From the NCBI RefSeq assembly GCF_030167925.1, contig NZ_JASKUT010000001.1, positions 1,612,001 to 1,676,000 of the forward strand: a stretch of 64,000 nucleotides of DNA. Reading direction: 5' to 3'. Source of the DNA: Paenibacillus silviterrae. Lineage in GTDB: Bacteria; Bacillota; Bacilli; Paenibacillales; NBRC-103111. How positions within the stretch are numbered: position 1 is the first letter of the stretch; each line of letters begins with the position of its first letter. The position numbers and the translations under genes were made by a program. Below are positions 61,456 through 64,000 of the stretch, in pieces. The notes beneath the pieces are model-generated. The model had not been told where the DNA came from, did no database searches, and saw nothing but the letters and a program-made list of their open reading frames with translations.

Positions 61456-62952
61456 CTAGGCCCGGTCTGCGTACTCCTTCGGGCTGCAGCCGGTGTAACG
61501 TTTAAACGTCTTCGTAAAGGCCTTGGCATCGGAGAAACCGACCGCCTCCGCAATTTCGTACACTTTACTGCTCCCCGCCACCAGCATCCTCTTCGCCGCC
61601 TCCATGCGAATCCGGGTTAACGCCTCCGATAACGGTTCTCCTGTCTCCTTGCTGTAAAGATCGCTTAAATAGCTTCGGCTAAGCCGCACATGCTCGGCAA
61701 TATCGGTGGTGCTGATCGGCAGATGGAAATGCGCCAGCATATAGTCCGTCGCTTTCCGGATAAACGGATTTCGCTGTCCGCTCCCGCTCCCATCGAGGGC
61801 TGAGCTGCGCATCAATAGGGAGAGCTCCTCTTCAAACCACGCCATCACGCCGGTAAAATGCAGAAATGCCTCCCCTAAGGCCAACTGGTTCAGCTCTTCA
61901 AACTCCGGAGTCTCTCTCCGGGTCATCGCTGCCGCCAAAGCCGCCGTCTCCTTCAGAAAGGCGACGGCTCGCCGCGGCATCGGCCGCTCCGTCTGAAGCC
62001 TGCGGCTAAGCTCTCCCGTCCAATGCGTCACCGCCTCCTGATTATTACCTGCTACGGCACGGAGCAGATTATGCCGCTCCTCCATCGGAAGAGATGCTTC
62101 CGTCCGCTCATCCGCGGAGAAATCAATTCCGTAAAACCGGCTTCGGTGTATCTGCAGATGCCGACGATACGCAAGAATGAGCTCCTGCAGCGTCGCAATG
62201 CCTTCCACCGAGCTGATCTCACACTCCTTAGCGGCAATACCCCAGCACTCCCTTGCATAAGTCAGGAACAATCCTTCCGGAGCTTCTGAATGACTGGTAC
62301 ATAACACCAATACCTCCCGTTCTCCGAGAGGGCACCATACCTCCGCCTCCGGCCATGCCCGTTCTATCCCAAGCTGGTCATCGCCTGCATGACGCAAAAG
62401 CATGGATGCATAGGCAGAAGCCGACTGGGCGGGGAAAAGCGCCGATTGAAGCTCCGCCATGGCTTCTTGAGAAGCATTGCCTTCCAGACAAGGTCTAAGC
62501 GATAGACCGAGCTGTACCGCCCGGGTGCGTTCACTGCTTTCGCGCCAGAGCTCGCGCTCAAGCCTTCCCCGGCGCTTTTCCAGCAGCGCCTCTTTCGCCT
62601 CCAGCAGCACCTTCATCAAGGATTCGGGCTCCATGGTCGGCTTTAGAATATAATCGTGTGCGCCCAGCTTCATCGCCTGCTTGACATAATGAAAGTCATC
62701 AAGACAGCTGAGCACCACCATCGCACCGTCAAACCGCTCCTCCTGGAGCTGCTTGATCAGCTCAAGGCCGTCCATCCGCGGCATCAAAATATCGGTGACG
62801 ACAATATCCACGCCGTCTTCCTTCACCGCCTTGAGCGCTTCCGCGCCATCCTCCGCTTCACCGTGCCAGGAGAAGCCATGGGCTTCCCAATCCATCATCG
62901 TCTTTAGCACCTGCCGGATGATGGGCTCATCGTCGACAATCAATACGTTCAT
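61456..62952 (-). CDS. YesN-type response regulator with AraC output, second copy
   Basis: 498 residues: receiver with phosphoacceptor Asp in GVDIVVTDILMPRMDGLELI (about residue 55), a long middle segment, and a C-terminal AraC HTH pair (HLPISTTDIAEHVRLSRSYLSDLYSKETGEPLSEALTRIRM). Its start lies 4 bp inside the kinase gene's stop, so the two are coupled. Its neighbour is the ABC export operon, a plausible target. Confidence 0.92.
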   Translation of the reverse strand: MNVLIVDDEPIIRQVLKTMMDWEAHGFSWHGEAEDGAEALKAVKEDGVDIVVTDILMPRMDGLELIKQLQEERFDGAMVVLSCLDDFHYVKQAMKLGAHDYILKPTMEPESLMKVLLEAKEALLEKRRGRLERELWRESSERTRAVQLGLSLRPCLEGNASQEAMAELQSALFPAQSASAYASMLLRHAGDDQLGIERAWPEAEVWCPLGEREVLVLCTSHSEAPEGLFLTYARECWGIAAKECEISSVEGIATLQELILAYRRHLQIHRSRFYGIDFSADERTEASLPMEERHNLLRAVAGNNQEAVTHWTGELSRRLQTERPMPRRAVAFLKETAALAAAMTRRETPEFEELNQLALGEAFLHFTGVMAWFEEELSLLMRSSALDGSGSGQRNPFIRKATDYMLAHFHLPISTTDIAEHVRLSRSYLSDLYSKETGEPLSEALTRIRMEAAKRMLVAGSSKVYEIAEAVGFSDAKAFTKTFKRYTGCSPKEYADRA

Positions 62953-64000
62953 GCGCGCTGCCCTCCGCTATGATGTACGGGAAGCGTTAAACGCACAAGC
63001 GTTCCCTCCCCCGGCTTACCGAATAAATGCATATGGTACCCGTTGCCGTAGTACAGCTTGATTTTCTCACGAATATGCCGAAGTCCGATGCCGCTCATTC
63101 GCTCGCGGACCCCGCTTGCGGCCCTGCCTCCCGCCGCTTCCTCCTGCCTGGGCTCGTTCAAGCCGATCCCGTTATCTTCCACCTCGCAGATCAGCAGCTC
63201 TCTTTCCGGCTCCACCCAGACCCGAATGGAGATGAGGCCGTCCTTCTTCGCGGGCTCAATCCCGTGCACAATCGCATTCTCCACTAGAGGCTGAAGCAGC
63301 ATGCAGGGCAGCAGACAATCGCTCGATAGAGGATCTACCTCGATACTCAGCTTGATCTTTTCCCCATAACGAAAGGTTTGTATATGCATATAATCACGGA
63401 GCAGCTCGACCTCTTCCCGAACCGTGATGAAATCGCCCTTCTTGCCGAGGCTCGCCTGCAGCAAGCGAACGAGTGCCGTTACGACTTCGCCGATTTGCGG
63501 CGTGCGGTGCATTTTGGCAACCCATTTTATCGTATTTAATGTATTGTATAAAAAATGCGGATTCAGCTGATATTTCAGCGCCTCCATCTCCGCTTCCTTC
63601 TTTAAGCCTTCCTCGCGCTTAACCTGCTTGATCAGCTCCTCCAAACGGTTCAGCATCTGATTGTAGCCTTCGCCAAGCTCGTTCAGCTCGCCGGCCTGTC
63701 TTCCGATCCAATAGGCCTTAAGATCTCCGAGTTCAGCCCGTTTCATGAGAATACGCAATCGCTCCAGTGGTCCGGCAAACCGCTTTTTATACAAAAACCA
63801 GCTTACTAAGAGCAGCAGCATGAAGCCCGCAGCGTAAATCGTCAGAGTCATATAGAGGAGCTTCCGTTCGTAAAAAGAAAACTGCGTAACCGCTTCCACT
63901 CTAGTGTACCATGCCACCTGCGGAACATCGAGCCTTTCGCGAAAGGCATACCGGCTTCCTTCCTGTACCAAACCCGTATCATAGTCGGCTGGAGTGATGA
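62949..64000 (-). CDS. YesM-type sensor histidine kinase (5' end outside window)
   Basis: About 350 residues are visible; the frame is open through the window edge. A membrane segment (LTIYAAGFMLLLLVSWFLY), HAMP, histidine kinase with phosphoacceptor in YQLNPHFLYNTLNTIKW, and ATPase motifs (VENAIVHGIEPAKK, DNGIGLNE, GIGLRHIREK). The N-terminal sensor is missing. Overlaps the response regulator by 4 bp. Confidence 0.92.
   Translation of the reverse strand, partial: ITPADYDTGLVQEGSRYAFRERLDVPQVAWYTRVEAVTQFSFYERKLLYMTLTIYAAGFMLLLLVSWFLYKKRFAGPLERLRILMKRAELGDLKAYWIGRQAGELNELGEGYNQMLNRLEELIKQVKREEGLKKEAEMEALKYQLNPHFLYNTLNTIKWVAKMHRTPQIGEVVTALVRLLQASLGKKGDFITVREEVELLRDYMHIQTFRYGEKIKLSIEVDPLSSDCLLPCMLLQPLVENAIVHGIEPAKKDGLISIRVWVEPERELLICEVEDNGIGLNEPRQEEAAGGRAASGVRERMSGIGLRHIREKIKLYYGNGYHMHLFGKPGEGTLVRLTLPVHHSGGQRA

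Overview
The window looks like chromosomal DNA of a Paenibacillus-type member of the Bacillota. The signs are many strong GGAGG ribosome-binding sites, several inferred TTG/GTG starts, Gram-positive lipoprotein signals, an S-layer-homology (SLH) surface protein, a bacillithiol-linked YtxJ, HelD, two YesM/YesN-type two-component systems and Lpl-type sugar permeases. I see no rRNA, tRNA, phage, transposase or CRISPR array. The first gene (start of window) and the last gene (end of window) are cut by the window edges.

Layout. 0-6 kb: a minus-strand sulfur operon (sulfate-binding protein, cysT, cysW, cysA, an alpha/beta hydrolase, yezD, then a terminator-like hairpin, then an SsuE-like flavin reductase). 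6-7.5 kb: zinc homeostasis pair (COG0523 GTPase and Zur). 7.5-10.6 kb: plus-strand genes (an unrecognised TIM-barrel-like protein, a small ORF plus hemolysin-III protein, a GT-D-like protein). 10.6-16 kb: DUF4395 protein, topoisomerase III no. 1, then a one-component molybdate regulator divergent from modAB (no modC). 16-18.3 kb: helD. 18.3-23.3 kb: minus-strand GNAT, D-2-hydroxyacid dehydrogenase, larE, a PAS-GGDEF-EAL protein and glutathione peroxidase. 23.4-26.6 kb: RavA-like MoxR ATPase and its VWA partner. 27-33.8 kb: DUF3900-like protein, small hypothetical genes (one carrying an in-frame stop), sodC, a GNAT/nitrilase pair, and an SLH protein. 34-43.3 kb: one carbohydrate-type cluster: YesN/YesM, LplB/LplC-type permeases, lipoprotein binding protein, PhyH dioxygenase, SDR and a LacI regulator. 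43.5-53.5 kb: mixed genes (GyrI-like, WYL regulator, aldo/keto reductase plus Gfo/Idh/MocA with divergent AraC regulator, topoisomerase III no. 2, a frameshifted tautomerase, TIGR01777 epimerase, esterase, ytxJ, phosphoesterase). 53.6-61.3 kb: a five-gene ABC operon. 61.4-64 kb: a second YesN/YesM pair.

Most notable. (1) A repeat family with an exact 112-bp period occurs at two distant intergenic sites (18.36-18.53 kb and 26.64-27.06 kb). The two loci differ in most of the unit but share a 16-bp core and the potential to fold a hairpin, and both sit just after a terminator between convergent genes. (2) The ABC operon has two different ATPases, a lipoprotein adaptor, one very large FtsX-type permease, a large secreted protein, and one ATPase whose C-terminus looks like an AbrB/SpoVT swapped-hairpin domain. 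(3) There are paired topoisomerase III genes, one with an Ala/Lys/Arg-rich linker. (4) Several clean operator candidates were found: tandem LacI-type sites before phyH, a palindrome at modA, a palindrome at the WYL regulator, and a symmetric divergent promoter between the peroxidase and RavA-like genes. (5) Two genes appear broken: a tautomerase by frameshift and a small hypothetical gene by an in-frame TGA.
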